Notes under the pieces: generated by a model
The model's database searches: none
The model's input: the letters and a program-made list of their open reading frames with translations, nothing else
Told to the model about the DNA's origin: nothing
Position numbers and translations under genes: made by a program
Shown here: positions 1-7,182 of the stretch, piece by piece
Layout: the number at the start of each line of letters is the position of its first letter
Position numbering within the stretch: position 1 is the first letter of the stretch
Source of the DNA: an uncultured bacterium
Lineage (GTDB): Bacteria > Bacteroidota > Bacteroidia > Bacteroidales > CAIWKO01
DNA length: 10,067 bases
Direction: 5' to 3'
NCBI GenBank assembly: GCA_903916135.1
Contig: CAIWVT010000558.1
Location: 1 to 10,067 of the forward strand

Positions 1-320
1 CTCATCGCCATCATCCCGCCCGCGCCATATCTGGACTTCATCCAATTGGAAAAAATGCCCAACTCATCATCACCGACTCGGGCGGCATTCAAAAAGAAGC
101 CTATTTCTTCAAAAATAAATGTTTGGTGCTACGCAACGAAACCGAATGGGTGGAGCTTATCGAGTTGGGTGTTGCCCAATTGTGTCCTGCCCACAAGCGT
201 CTAATCGTGCAATGTTTCGAAAGCCTCTACAACAAACACGACTTGCAGTATCCTCAACTCTATGGCGATGGCACCGCTGCCGAATTCATCCTCGCGCGCA
301 TCTTAGAGAACTTCGCCTAA
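1..320 (+). CDS. wecB: UDP-N-acetylglucosamine 2-epimerase (non-hydrolysing), 3' end, apparent frameshift
   Basis: This is the C-terminal end of an enzyme that interconverts UDP-GlcNAc and UDP-ManNAc in the cytoplasm for surface polysaccharide synthesis. The diagnostic stretch is TDSGGIQKEAYFF followed by LRNETEWVELIELG, the UDP-binding part of the C-terminal Rossmann domain in this family. The protein ends DGTAAEFILARILENFA, a normal family C-terminus, with TAA at 318-320. The first 50 bases fit the family only in frame 1 (PPAPYLDFIQLEK), while everything from about base 54 fits only in frame 3. One extra A in the A6 run at 50-55 would join them as QLEKNAQLIITDSGG. The break is therefore a one-base homopolymer deletion, either a sequencing error or a real mutation. 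The gene runs off the left edge and is convergent with the nuclease gene on its right. The family assignment is firm; the exact sugar pathway is not shown. Confidence 0.85.
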   Translation, partial: HRHHPARAISGLHPIGKNAQLIITDSGGIQKEAYFFKNKCLVLRNETEWVELIELGVAQLCPAHKRLIVQCFESLYNKHDLQYPQLYGDGTAAEFILARILENFA

Positions 321-347
321 GCGAGAACTACGCTTATGCTATAAAGA

Positions 348-390
348 AATCCGCCATCATCCGCGCCGCCCCGCATCCGCCTCATCCGCG
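348..390 (-). repeat. Dispersed CGCGGATGA-type repeat, inverted copy
   Basis: Read on the minus strand, this stretch between the two convergent genes is built from CGCGGATGA and GGCGGAT words. The 16 bases at 375-390 are the exact reverse complement of 7737-7752, and 348-365 resembles the unit at 7764-7780 with one insertion. It is therefore a copy of the dispersed element seen in the repeat zone on the right, in opposite orientation. No protein or RNA function is evident. Confidence 0.6.
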
Positions 391-401
391 TGCCATGCAA
401 C

Positions 402-1769
402 TCACCAAACTATCTTCCGCAGTCCCCTCTTTTTCAAGTATCCTTTGAGCAATATCTCGTAATCGGGATAATAGGTCGTGCTGATCAGGCAGCTTCTCAG
501 TTCGGCAGGCTCCACAATTTGCGTGGAGGTGTCCATATAGCCAAAGCCCACGTAGCGCATGTTTTCGACCATGATGATGGAATATTCGCCCACGCTGCGC
601 CCACGGTCAATCAGCACAAAATTCTGTTCCCATTTCGGAAACTGCCGCAGCAAACGCTGCACACGCGCGTTATACACCGCCACATCCTCCATGCCCGAGC
701 AGATGCCGTTGCATTTTTTGATATGATGATTGAAGCAGGGCGAATGTGTCGCCATCAGCCCGCAATAGTTCACACACAACTCGAACTCGTCTATCCAACG
801 GTCCAACATTTCGCGCGCACCCATCAGCGAGTTGAAGGATTTCAGCGTGTTGCCCGTTTCCAAAAAGTCTGTAATCTTCAGGTTGATGATGCCTGCATCG
901 TCCACCTCCCACACGATGCTGTGCGAATAGGTTTCGCTCAGGCGTTGCCGATTGTATTTGGGTTTATGCTTCTTGATTTCGGCAGACTCCAACAGCAAGG
1001 CGATAATCTCGCTGCCCGTATGCACAAAATCCACGTTGGTCAGCTCGTGCAACATGCGCTTGCCTTTCTTGTCTTTTGTGTTGAAATGGCTTTGCGCCCG
1101 ATTATACACATTGACGCTCTTGCCCACATAGATGATCTGCTGATCTTTATCCAAAAAATAATACACACCACATTCTTCGGGCAATTTCTTGAGGATATAC
1201 TCCTTGATGTTGTCCACCCGTCGCGTCATAATCCTATCCACACCCATATTTTTATAGATGGGGTCGAAATCTTTTTGCTGCAAGAGCAACTCGAAGAGCT
1301 TGGCAGTAGCCACCGCATCGCCTTCTGCCCGATGACGCGCCGCATTGTCTATGCCCAAGGAGGCGCATAAATTCCCCAAGCTGTAGGATATCCTTCCGGG
1401 CAACAGCTTCCGCGAAAGGCTCACCGTGCATAGCTTGTCGCGCTTGAACTTATAGCCCAAAGAGGCGAATTCCTCCTTGATAAAGTTATAGTCGAAACTC
1501 ACATTGTGTGCCACAAAGATGCGTCCTTCGGTCAGCTCGATGATTTTGCGCGCCACTTCGTGAAACTTGGGCGCATCTGCCACCATAGCGTCGGTGATTT
1601 TCGTCAATTTCGAGTAGAAATGACTGATATGACATTCGGGATTAATCAAGCTGGTGAACACTTCCACCACCTGCAATCCATCGTGCACCACGATACATAT
1701 CTCCGTGATGCGTCCCTTGCGGAATTCAAATTTCCCGCCACAGGTTTCTATATCTACAATCGCAAACAT
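402..1769 (-). CDS. DnaQ-like DEDDh exonuclease fused to Cho/UvrC-type GIY-YIG nuclease
   Basis: This 455-residue protein carries two nuclease domains. Residues 1 to about 165 are a DnaQ/polymerase III epsilon-like 3'-5' exonuclease with all five catalytic residues in place: D6 and E8 in VDIET, D93 in HNVSFDYNFI, and H146 with D151 in HRAEGDA. Residues about 195-275 are a GIY-YIG endonuclease as in UvrC and Cho: GVYYF at 201-205, IIYVGKS around 212-218, R224, H228, catalytic E261 and N273. Cysteines at 332, 336, 345, 353 and 357 (the last three in PCFNHHIKKCNGIC) match the Cys cluster after the UvrC/Cho nuclease domain. Similar DnaQ-UvrC fusions exist elsewhere, for example mycobacterial Rv2191. 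I chose the ATG at 1769-1767 because it overlaps the repressor stop as TGATG, implying translational coupling; a GTG one codon upstream is possible. It probably incises near damage or proofreads for the polymerases encoded next door; that role is inferred. Confidence 0.9.
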   Translation of the reverse strand: MFAIVDIETCGGKFEFRKGRITEICIVVHDGLQVVEVFTSLINPECHISHFYSKLTKITDAMVADAPKFHEVARKIIELTEGRIFVAHNVSFDYNFIKEEFASLGYKFKRDKLCTVSLSRKLLPGRISYSLGNLCASLGIDNAARHRAEGDAVATAKLFELLLQQKDFDPIYKNMGVDRIMTRRVDNIKEYILKKLPEECGVYYFLDKDQQIIYVGKSVNVYNRAQSHFNTKDKKGKRMLHELTNVDFVHTGSEIIALLLESAEIKKHKPKYNRQRLSETYSHSIVWEVDDAGIINLKITDFLETGNTLKSFNSLMGAREMLDRWIDEFELCVNYCGLMATHSPCFNHHIKKCNGICSGMEDVAVYNARVQRLLRQFPKWEQNFVLIDRGRSVGEYSIIMVENMRYVGFGYMDTSTQIVEPAELRSCLISTTYYPDYEILLKGYLKKRGLRKIVW

Positions 1770-2530
1770 CACTCGTTCTTTATACGTTCAATATCCACCT
1801 TCATGCTGCGCAAAAAACTCATCATGCTCTCCATGTTTATCTCTTCTTCTTGCTTGTCGGATGTTTTCAAACAACACACAAACTCCCAAATCTCCAAGAT
1901 ATCCTTGGCGTGAAGCTCATAAGGGCTGTAAACCTTATTATCCGAGCGCATCTCGAAGGTGACGTTGCCGGTGCGATACATCCGTTTATACACGATGCCT
2001 TCTTCCCGCGACAACACGATATAGGTCTTGCCGTCCTCCACGTCTATGAGGTGCTCCACAAACTTGCCCACGATAAAGTCGCCCGTACAAACCGGCAGCA
2101 TAGAGTCGCCTTGTATCGGAAACGCGCGATGTTTCCCCGCAAACACAAAGGGCAGCTTCATCGAAGGCAGCATCTCCACATACTCCGGGTCGGAATAGCC
2201 GTTCAAATAGCCTGCCGAAGCCCGCTCGGTTACTACCTCTATCACGTCCCTGTTTTCTTTGTCAACGATGATAGGAAACAGCACGCGATTGGTGCCGATG
2301 TTCATCAAGGCGGCTGCGTCGGTCTTGCGCAGGTCGGCTTTCACCAACAAATCTATGGAAATCCTGAAGTATTCAGAGATACGTATCAGCATCTCTATGG
2401 GCGGCTCGTTGCGACCTTCTTCATAAGCCCCAAGCCGCGCACGCGTAATGTTCATGTCGTCGGCAAGTGTCTCTTGCGAGAGCTTTTTTAACTCTCTTAA
2501 ATGGCGGATGTTATAAGATATTGTACTCAT
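1769..2530 (-). CDS. Xre-HTH / S24 self-cleaving-type repressor (LexA-like)
   Basis: This 253-residue regulator combines an N-terminal Xre/Cro helix-turn-helix (about residues 4-62, with SQETLADDMNITRARLGAYE as the core) and a C-terminal S24 peptidase domain of the LexA/CI/UmuD fold. The catalytic dyad is visible: S143 in QGDSMLP and K182 in VYKR, 39 residues apart (37 in E. coli LexA). A candidate scissile Ala106-Gly107 lies in ERASAGYLNGY, 36 residues before the serine, close to LexA spacing. In this family, RecA-DNA filaments trigger autocleavage and derepression. A tail of about 35 residues follows the S24 domain. It is the first gene of the leftward arm, and the nuclease gene starts on its stop codon. 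The dyads at 2542-2556 and 2564-2580 sit directly upstream, so it probably represses itself and dinB-dnaE. It is not canonical LexA, whose DNA-binding domain is a winged helix; a phage-type CI origin is possible. Confidence 0.9.
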   Translation of the reverse strand: MSTISYNIRHLRELKKLSQETLADDMNITRARLGAYEEGRNEPPIEMLIRISEYFRISIDLLVKADLRKTDAAALMNIGTNRVLFPIIVDKENRDVIEVVTERASAGYLNGYSDPEYVEMLPSMKLPFVFAGKHRAFPIQGDSMLPVCTGDFIVGKFVEHLIDVEDGKTYIVLSREEGIVYKRMYRTGNVTFEMRSDNKVYSPYELHAKDILEIWEFVCCLKTSDKQEEEINMESMMSFLRSMKVDIERIKNE

Positions 2531-2541
2531 AATTATATATT

Positions 2542-2556
2542 GCTACAAATTGTAGC
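2542..2556. promoter_or_regulatory. Candidate operator 1: perfect inverted repeat
   Basis: GCTACAAATTGTAGC is a perfect 7-1-7 inverted repeat centred on base 2549, between the repressor start codon and its -7 box. It would cover the expected transcription start of the repressor gene, so a dimeric HTH protein bound here would block that arm. Its position in front of an S24 repressor gene makes it the best operator candidate. Binding is inferred. Confidence 0.7.
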
Positions 2557-2563
2557 GCAAAGA

Positions 2564-2580
2564 TACTACATTTAATAGTA
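2564..2580. promoter_or_regulatory. Candidate operator 2: imperfect dyad
   Basis: TACTA and TAGTA arms flank a 7-base centre. Aligned with operator 1, the core CTACATTTAATAG (2566-2578) matches CTACAAATTGTAG at 9 of 13 positions. The two core centres are 23 bases apart, about two helical turns, so dimers could sit on the same DNA face. The dyad touches the rightward -7 box and lies between the leftward -7 and -33 boxes, so occupancy could affect both arms. Confidence 0.5.
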
Positions 2581-2586
2581 ACTTTG
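2579..2586 (+). promoter_or_regulatory. -7 box for the dinB-dnaE arm
   Basis: TAACTTTG matches TAnnTTTG exactly and lies 26 bases before the dinB ATG, leaving an A/T-rich leader of about 20 bases. No clear TTTG -33 element is present at the usual distance, so the promoter may be weak or depend on overlapping sites. Its first two bases belong to operator 2. Confidence 0.5.
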
Positions 2587-2612
2587 TCAAAATAATAAAA
2601 ATATATTTTGCA

Positions 2613-3773
2613 ATGGAACGCCGTATCATACACATGGACTTAGACTCCTTTTTTGTTTCCGTCGAACGACTGATGGACAGCAGCTTGATAGGAAAGCCTG
2701 TCATCATTGGAGGCACTTCCGACCGAGGCGTGGTGGCGTCGTGCAGCTACGAAGCACGCAAATTTGGTGTCCATTCTGCCATGCCGGGCAAACTTGCCAA
2801 GCAAATGTGTCCCCAAGCGGTATTCATTCGGGGCGATATGGACTTATATTCCAAACATTCCAACTTGGTCACCGAAATCATCAAAGAGCGCTCACCGTTG
2901 GTCGAAAAAGCTTCCATTGACGAACATTATGTGGATATCACGGGCATGGATCGTTTCGTCAAAAGTAGTATGCTTTGGACACACGAGCTGCGCAGCGAAA
3001 TCATCCAACAAACGGGCTTGCCCATCTCTTTTGGCTTATCGGTGAACAAAACCGTTTCGAAAGTTGCCACGGGCGAAGCCAAACCCAATGGCGAAAAACA
3101 CGTGGATGCAGGCATCGAACGCCTTTTCCTGGCGCCCTTATCCATAAAGAAAATACCCGGGATAGGCGGGAAGACCTATTCGCTGCTGCGCAATATGGGC
3201 GTAGAAAAAGTGGAGACCATACAGCAGATGCCCATGCTGATGATGCAAAAAGTGATGGGCGAAAACGGCGAGATGATATGGAAAAAAGCCAACGGCATTG
3301 ACAACAGTCCCGTGGTGCCCTATTCGGAACAAAAAAGCATGAGCAGCGAAACCACCTTCGACAAAGACACCACCGACATCGAACAGTTGAAAAGGGTGCT
3401 GATGCGCATGATTGAAAAACTGGCATTTGAATTGCGGAAATCGCGCAAAGTGACGGGATGCGTAACGCTCAAACTGCGCTATTCCGACTTTCAGACCCAC
3501 ACCTTTCAAAGCCGCATCGAATATACTGCCTCCGACCATGTGTTGCTCAACAAAGTGTTGGAACTCTTCAAAAAGAATTATTCCCGCCGAGTGTTGATAC
3601 GACTGATAGGCATCAAATTTAGCAACTTGGTTTCGGGCTTCACCCAAATCAACCTCTATGAAGACACCGAAGAAATGATTAACCTCTATCAATCCATAGA
3701 TAAGATACGCAAACGCTACGGATTCAAAGCCATCATGAAGTGCATAAACATGAAACAAACCCATGATTCTTAA
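2613..3773 (+). CDS. dinB: Y-family DNA polymerase IV (DinB)
   Basis: This 386-residue translesion polymerase has the Y-family domains in order. The palm starts with IIHMDLDSFF, giving metal ligand D9 and a likely steric-gate F14. SIDEHYVD supplies D103 and E104, the other catalytic carboxylates. VNKTVSKVATGEAKPNG is the conserved Y-family stretch after it. A helix-hairpin-helix thumb follows with IPGIGGKT at about 181-188. The little-finger domain covers roughly 240-345. QINLY at 345-349 fits the sliding-clamp binding motif, in the place where Bacteroidota DinB proteins often carry QLxLF. All catalytic residues are kept, so this is an active polymerase, unlike ImuB, the inactive Y-family partner in imuA-imuB-dnaE2 cassettes. 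The ATG at 2613 follows an A/T-rich leader. The gene leads the rightward arm and overlaps dnaE by 11 bases, so the two are co-translated from one message. Regulation by the adjacent S24 repressor is inferred. Confidence 0.95.
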   Translation: MERRIIHMDLDSFFVSVERLMDSSLIGKPVIIGGTSDRGVVASCSYEARKFGVHSAMPGKLAKQMCPQAVFIRGDMDLYSKHSNLVTEIIKERSPLVEKASIDEHYVDITGMDRFVKSSMLWTHELRSEIIQQTGLPISFGLSVNKTVSKVATGEAKPNGEKHVDAGIERLFLAPLSIKKIPGIGGKTYSLLRNMGVEKVETIQQMPMLMMQKVMGENGEMIWKKANGIDNSPVVPYSEQKSMSSETTFDKDTTDIEQLKRVLMRMIEKLAFELRKSRKVTGCVTLKLRYSDFQTHTFQSRIEYTASDHVLLNKVLELFKKNYSRRVLIRLIGIKFSNLVSGFTQINLYEDTEEMINLYQSIDKIRKRYGFKAIMKCINMKQTHDS

Positions 3774-6705
3774 CGCACATTCCTATTATAGCTTGCGCTA
3801 TGGCGTGATAGCCATCGAAGAGTTGGTGAAACTTGCCGTTCAACATAACTATAGCGCCATCGCTCTCACCGACATCAACAACAGTTCGGGCGTGTTGGAA
3901 TTTGTGAAGCTGTGTGTCGAACACCATATAAAGCCTTTAGTAGGCATAGAATTCAGAAATCAAGACACTTTGCTCTATATCGCCATTGCCCGCAACAATG
4001 CAGGCTTCCGCGAAATCAACGAGCTGATGACCACCACCACCATGCAAAAACAGAAACTCCCCGCCCGCCCCGATTTTATGCATACCTATATTATATATCC
4101 TTACGGAAAAACCCCCGCCGAACCTCTCCGCGACAACGAATACATAGGCATACGCCCTGCGCAGATGAAGAAACTGCTGCGCGAAAAAACCGCTGCGACT
4201 CAGAAATTCGTCATACTGCACACCTGCACCTACAAAGACTTCCAAGGCTTCGAAACCCACAAGAAACTCCGCGCCGTTGCCCACAACCTATTGCTCTCGC
4301 AGCTCGAAGCCCATCAGATAGCCGCCACCGACGAGTTTATGCTGCCCGCCAAACAACTCCTGCAGCTTTATGCCGACCATCCCCACATCATCCACAACAC
4401 CGAACACATCATAGCCGACTGCAACTTCACCTTCGATTTCAAAACCGTTAAGAACAAGCGTATCTACACCTCTAGTGTGTATGATGATAAGCTCTTGCTG
4501 GAGAAACTCGCCTTCGATGGCATGAGATATCGCTACGGCACCCACAACAAAATAGCCCGCCAACGCGTCACCAAGGAGTTGGAGATTATTGACACGCTCG
4601 GCTTCTCGTCCTATTTCCTCATCACCGCCGACATCATCCGCTATTCTATGCAATGCGGCTTCTATCATGTGGGACGGGGAAGCGGTGCCAACAGTGTGGT
4701 GGCGTATTGCCTGCGCATCACCGACGTGTGTCCCATCGAATTGGATTTGTATTTCGAACGTTTCTTGAATCCCAAACGCAAATCTCCGCCCGATTTCGAT
4801 ATAGATTATAGTTGGAAAGAGCGCGATCAGGTGATAGAATATATTTTCAAACGCTACGGACGTCAACATACCGCCTTGTTGGGTGCCATGTCAACCTTTA
4901 AAGACCGTTCCATCATCCGCGAGATGGGCAAAGTGTATGGGCTGCCCAAAGAGGACATTGACCGCCTGATTAAGTTCCCCGACTCGCCCCTCAATCAAAG
5001 CGAAATTTGTCGCGATATCATGGCGCACTACAACGCCATCGAGGATTTTCCCAACCTGCGCAGCATCCATGCAGGGGGCATCTTGATTTCAGAAGAACCC
5101 ATCACCGTCTATACCGCCCTCGACATGCCGCCCAAAGGTTTCCCCACCACCCAATTCGACATGTATCTGGCAGAAGACATCGGCTTCGAGAAACTCGACA
5201 TCCTGAGTCAGCGCGGCATCGGACACATCAAGGATGCCGCCGACATCATTTATCAAAACCGTGGCATCAAGGTGGATGTGCATGAGGTGAACAAATTCAA
5301 AACCGACCCCGTTGTGCGCCAACAGTTGAAGTCGGGCGACACCATCGGCTGCTTCTATATCGAAAGCCCCGCCATGCGCGGTTTGTTGAAAAAACTCCAT
5401 TGCGACAACTATCTCACCCTTGTGGCAGCCAGTTCCATCATACGCCCGGGCGTTGCCAAAAGCGGCATGATGAAAGAGTTTATCCACCGCTTCCACCATC
5501 CCAACGACTTCACCTATCTGCATCCCATCATGGAAGAACAACTGAAAGAAACCTACGGCGTGATGGTCTATCAGGAAGATGTGTTGAAGGTGGGGCATCA
5601 TTTCGGCGGTTTGGATTTGGCTGATGCCGATGTGTTGCGACGTATGATGAGCGGCAAATCGCGCAACAAAAAACACCTCGACGAAATCTCCGAGAAATAC
5701 TATGCCCATTGCCGCGCCATGCAGTATCCCGACGCCTTGAGCAAAGAGGTATGGCGACAAATCGAATCTTTTGCCGGCTACAGTTTCAGCAAAGCCCATT
5801 CGGCAAGCTATGCCGTGGAGAGTTTCCAAAGCCTCTTTCTCAAGACCTATTACCCCTTGGAGTTTATGATAGCCGTCATCAACAATTTCGGCGGCTTCTA
5901 TGCCACGCGCGTCTATCTCAACGAAGCCCGCAAAGCCGGCGGCACCATCCATCTGCCCTGCGTAAACCATAGCCTCATGCTCACCACGCTCTATGGCACC
6001 GACGTCTATCTCGGTTTTGTCCACATCAAATCCCTCGAAAACACCATAGCGGAAACCATCGTCAGCGAGCGCCAACAGGCGGGCAACTACCTCAGCCTCG
6101 AAGATTTCATCCTGCGCACCCATATCACCCTCGAAGCCTTGCGCATACTCATCCGTATTGATGCCTTGCGCTTCACAGGCTCCAACAAACGCCAGCTCCT
6201 GTGGCAAGCCCATATTCTTTTAGACAAACAAAGCAACAAAACCCAAGACCAAAACCTCAAACTATTCTCCGTGGCGCTGCCCTCCTGGGAAGTCCCCGCC
6301 TTGGTCCACAACCAAATTGAAGACGTTTACGACGAACTGGAGTTGCTCGAATTCCCCGTCAGCCTGTCGCCTTTCCAACTCCTGAAAACCGACTACCGTA
6401 GCCCCTGCAACGCCTCCAACATGATGAACCACCTGGGCAGCACCGTGCGCATGTTGGGCAACTATGTCACCTACAAATGGGTGCGCACCGTTCGGGGCGA
6501 CACCATGGCGTTCGGCACTTTCCTGGACGAAGACGGTAACTTTTTCGACACCACGCATTTCCCCCAAAGCTTAAAAACCTATCCCTTCAGCGGCAACGGC
6601 ATCTATCTCCTGTTGGGCAAAATCGTCGAAGACTTTGGCTTCCCGAGCATGGAAGTTCAGAAAATGGCAAAACTGCCTGTGCATGCTGATCCGAGGGTGG
6701 GGTAG
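3763..6705 (+). CDS. dnaE: C-family DNA polymerase III alpha subunit, short DnaE2/ImuC-like form
   Basis: This 980-residue protein is shorter than replicative DnaE (about 1160). An N-terminal PHP domain opens with HSYYSLRYG and ALTDIN; the usual second His of motif I is Tyr8 and the His of TDH is Ile, so PHP metal chemistry is probably lost, as in many DnaE2 proteins. The polymerase core is intact: GRGSGANSVVAYCLR, PPDFDIDYSW with D344 and D346 (D348 nearby), and D479 in KLDIL as the third catalytic Asp. YGVMVYQEDVLKVG and FAGYSFSKAHSASYA are classic DnaE stretches. QNLKLF at 830-835 resembles the internal clamp-binding motif of DnaE. An OB-fold-like segment follows at about 890-970, and there is no tau-binding C-terminal domain. 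The ATG overlaps the end of dinB, so translation is coupled. It is probably a damage-inducible, error-tolerant polymerase rather than the replicase; that role is inferred from length and neighbours. Confidence 0.9.
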   Translation: MILNAHSYYSLRYGVIAIEELVKLAVQHNYSAIALTDINNSSGVLEFVKLCVEHHIKPLVGIEFRNQDTLLYIAIARNNAGFREINELMTTTTMQKQKLPARPDFMHTYIIYPYGKTPAEPLRDNEYIGIRPAQMKKLLREKTAATQKFVILHTCTYKDFQGFETHKKLRAVAHNLLLSQLEAHQIAATDEFMLPAKQLLQLYADHPHIIHNTEHIIADCNFTFDFKTVKNKRIYTSSVYDDKLLLEKLAFDGMRYRYGTHNKIARQRVTKELEIIDTLGFSSYFLITADIIRYSMQCGFYHVGRGSGANSVVAYCLRITDVCPIELDLYFERFLNPKRKSPPDFDIDYSWKERDQVIEYIFKRYGRQHTALLGAMSTFKDRSIIREMGKVYGLPKEDIDRLIKFPDSPLNQSEICRDIMAHYNAIEDFPNLRSIHAGGILISEEPITVYTALDMPPKGFPTTQFDMYLAEDIGFEKLDILSQRGIGHIKDAADIIYQNRGIKVDVHEVNKFKTDPVVRQQLKSGDTIGCFYIESPAMRGLLKKLHCDNYLTLVAASSIIRPGVAKSGMMKEFIHRFHHPNDFTYLHPIMEEQLKETYGVMVYQEDVLKVGHHFGGLDLADADVLRRMMSGKSRNKKHLDEISEKYYAHCRAMQYPDALSKEVWRQIESFAGYSFSKAHSASYAVESFQSLFLKTYYPLEFMIAVINNFGGFYATRVYLNEARKAGGTIHLPCVNHSLMLTTLYGTDVYLGFVHIKSLENTIAETIVSERQQAGNYLSLEDFILRTHITLEALRILIRIDALRFTGSNKRQLLWQAHILLDKQSNKTQDQNLKLFSVALPSWEVPALVHNQIEDVYDELELLEFPVSLSPFQLLKTDYRSPCNASNMMNHLGSTVRMLGNYVTYKWVRTVRGDTMAFGTFLDEDGNFFDTTHFPQSLKTYPFSGNGIYLLLGKIVEDFGFPSMEVQKMAKLPVHADPRVG

Positions 6706-6714
6706 GGGATTTTA

Positions 6715-6790
6715 GATTTTAGATTTTATTACCACGGAGGCACTAAGTTCACTAAGATTCACTAAGAATTTGTTGTCATTGGTGGTCATT
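6715..6790 (+). repeat. 76-base dispersed repeat, copy A
   Basis: It starts in GATTTTAGATTTTATTACC, contains ACCACGGAGGCACTAAG and three TTCACTAAG-like words, and ends in two GTCATT words. It matches 8001-8076 at 75 of 76 positions (T at 6769 against A at 8055). The element begins only ten bases after the dnaE stop. Degenerate relatives of its GGCAC core occur near 7134-7150 and 7802-7820. It is a mobile or amplified non-coding repeat of unknown type. Confidence 0.85.
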
Positions 6791-6822
6791 TATTGTCATT
6801 TTTGTTTATTGCGTGAAGAGAG

Positions 6823-6868
6823 CACCCCGTTAGGGGTGAAATGTTTATAGCCCGACCGGCAGGTCGGG
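6823..6868. repeat. Two adjacent GC-rich hairpins
   Basis: CACCCC-GTTA-GGGGTG (6823-6838) and CCCGACC-GGCA-GGTCGGG (6851-6868) are perfect inverted repeats with 4-base loops. They follow repeat copy A just as AACCCC-GTAT-GGGGTT (8120-8135) follows copy B. They could slow or end transcription leaving dnaE, but neither has a following T-run, so a terminator role is unproven. Confidence 0.6.
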
Positions 6869-6929
6869 GTAAAAATTCACCCCCCCTCTCCAAAGCCCCT
6901 TTAGGGACGAAATCTATTTGAATCTGTTA

Positions 6930-7060
6930 TGCGAAGTTTGCAACTTCGCATGGTTTAATTTGTAGTTTGCAAAACTACATGGCAACACAATATCCGCTTT
7001 TTATTTTACGGTTAGTTACAAACTAACATTTATAAAGTGCGAAGTTACAAACTTCGGCAC
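6930..7060. repeat. Cluster of four hairpins with 3-base loops
   Basis: Four perfect or nearly perfect stems sit in 131 bases: TGCGAAGTT-TGC-AACTTCGCA (6930-6950), TGTAGTTT-GCA-AAACTACA (6961-6979), GTTAGTT-ACA-AACTAAC (7011-7027) and CGAAGTT-ACA-AACTTCG (7040-7056, extended by GTG/CAC around one bulged G). All share the loop-closing AGTT/AACT core, while the outer stem differs and is compensated on the other arm. This looks like a family of REP-like palindromes. A broken copy lies at 8181-8200. Confidence 0.75.
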
Positions 7061-7182
7061 AACGTCGCACACTCACAACAGTTTGCAGACTTCGAGCAAC
7101 AGGTTTTAGATTTTAGATTTGTGATTTATGATTTTAGCACGGTAGGCACAGAGAATATAGACATTAAGAGGTATGGGATACG

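Larger units (their letters stand above)
2558..2591 (-). promoter_or_regulatory. Promoter for the repressor-nuclease arm
   Basis: On the minus strand, TATCTTTG (2565-2558) matches the Bacteroidota -7 consensus TAnnTTTG exactly. A TTTG at 2591-2588 lies 22 bases upstream as a possible -33 element. Transcription would start near 2551, giving a leader of about 20 bases before the ATG at 2530-2528. The second dyad lies between the two boxes. Confidence 0.6.

Noticed and set aside
318..336. Stem TAAGCG-AGAACTA-CGCTTA at the wecB stop as a terminator
   Set aside because: Only six pairs with a 7-base loop and no T-run after it; not strong enough to call.
390..1370. 326-codon open frame on the plus strand opposite the nuclease gene
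   Set aside because: It is rich in His, Phe and Ile in a shadow-like pattern and lies fully antisense to a gene with intact catalytic motifs.
2613..3773. Reading the DinB gene as ImuB
   Set aside because: The catalytic residues D9, D103 and E104 are all present, whereas ImuB proteins lack them.
5089..6213. 374-codon open frame on the minus strand inside dnaE
   Set aside because: It is antisense to conserved DnaE motifs and has no family signature, so it is a codon-bias shadow.
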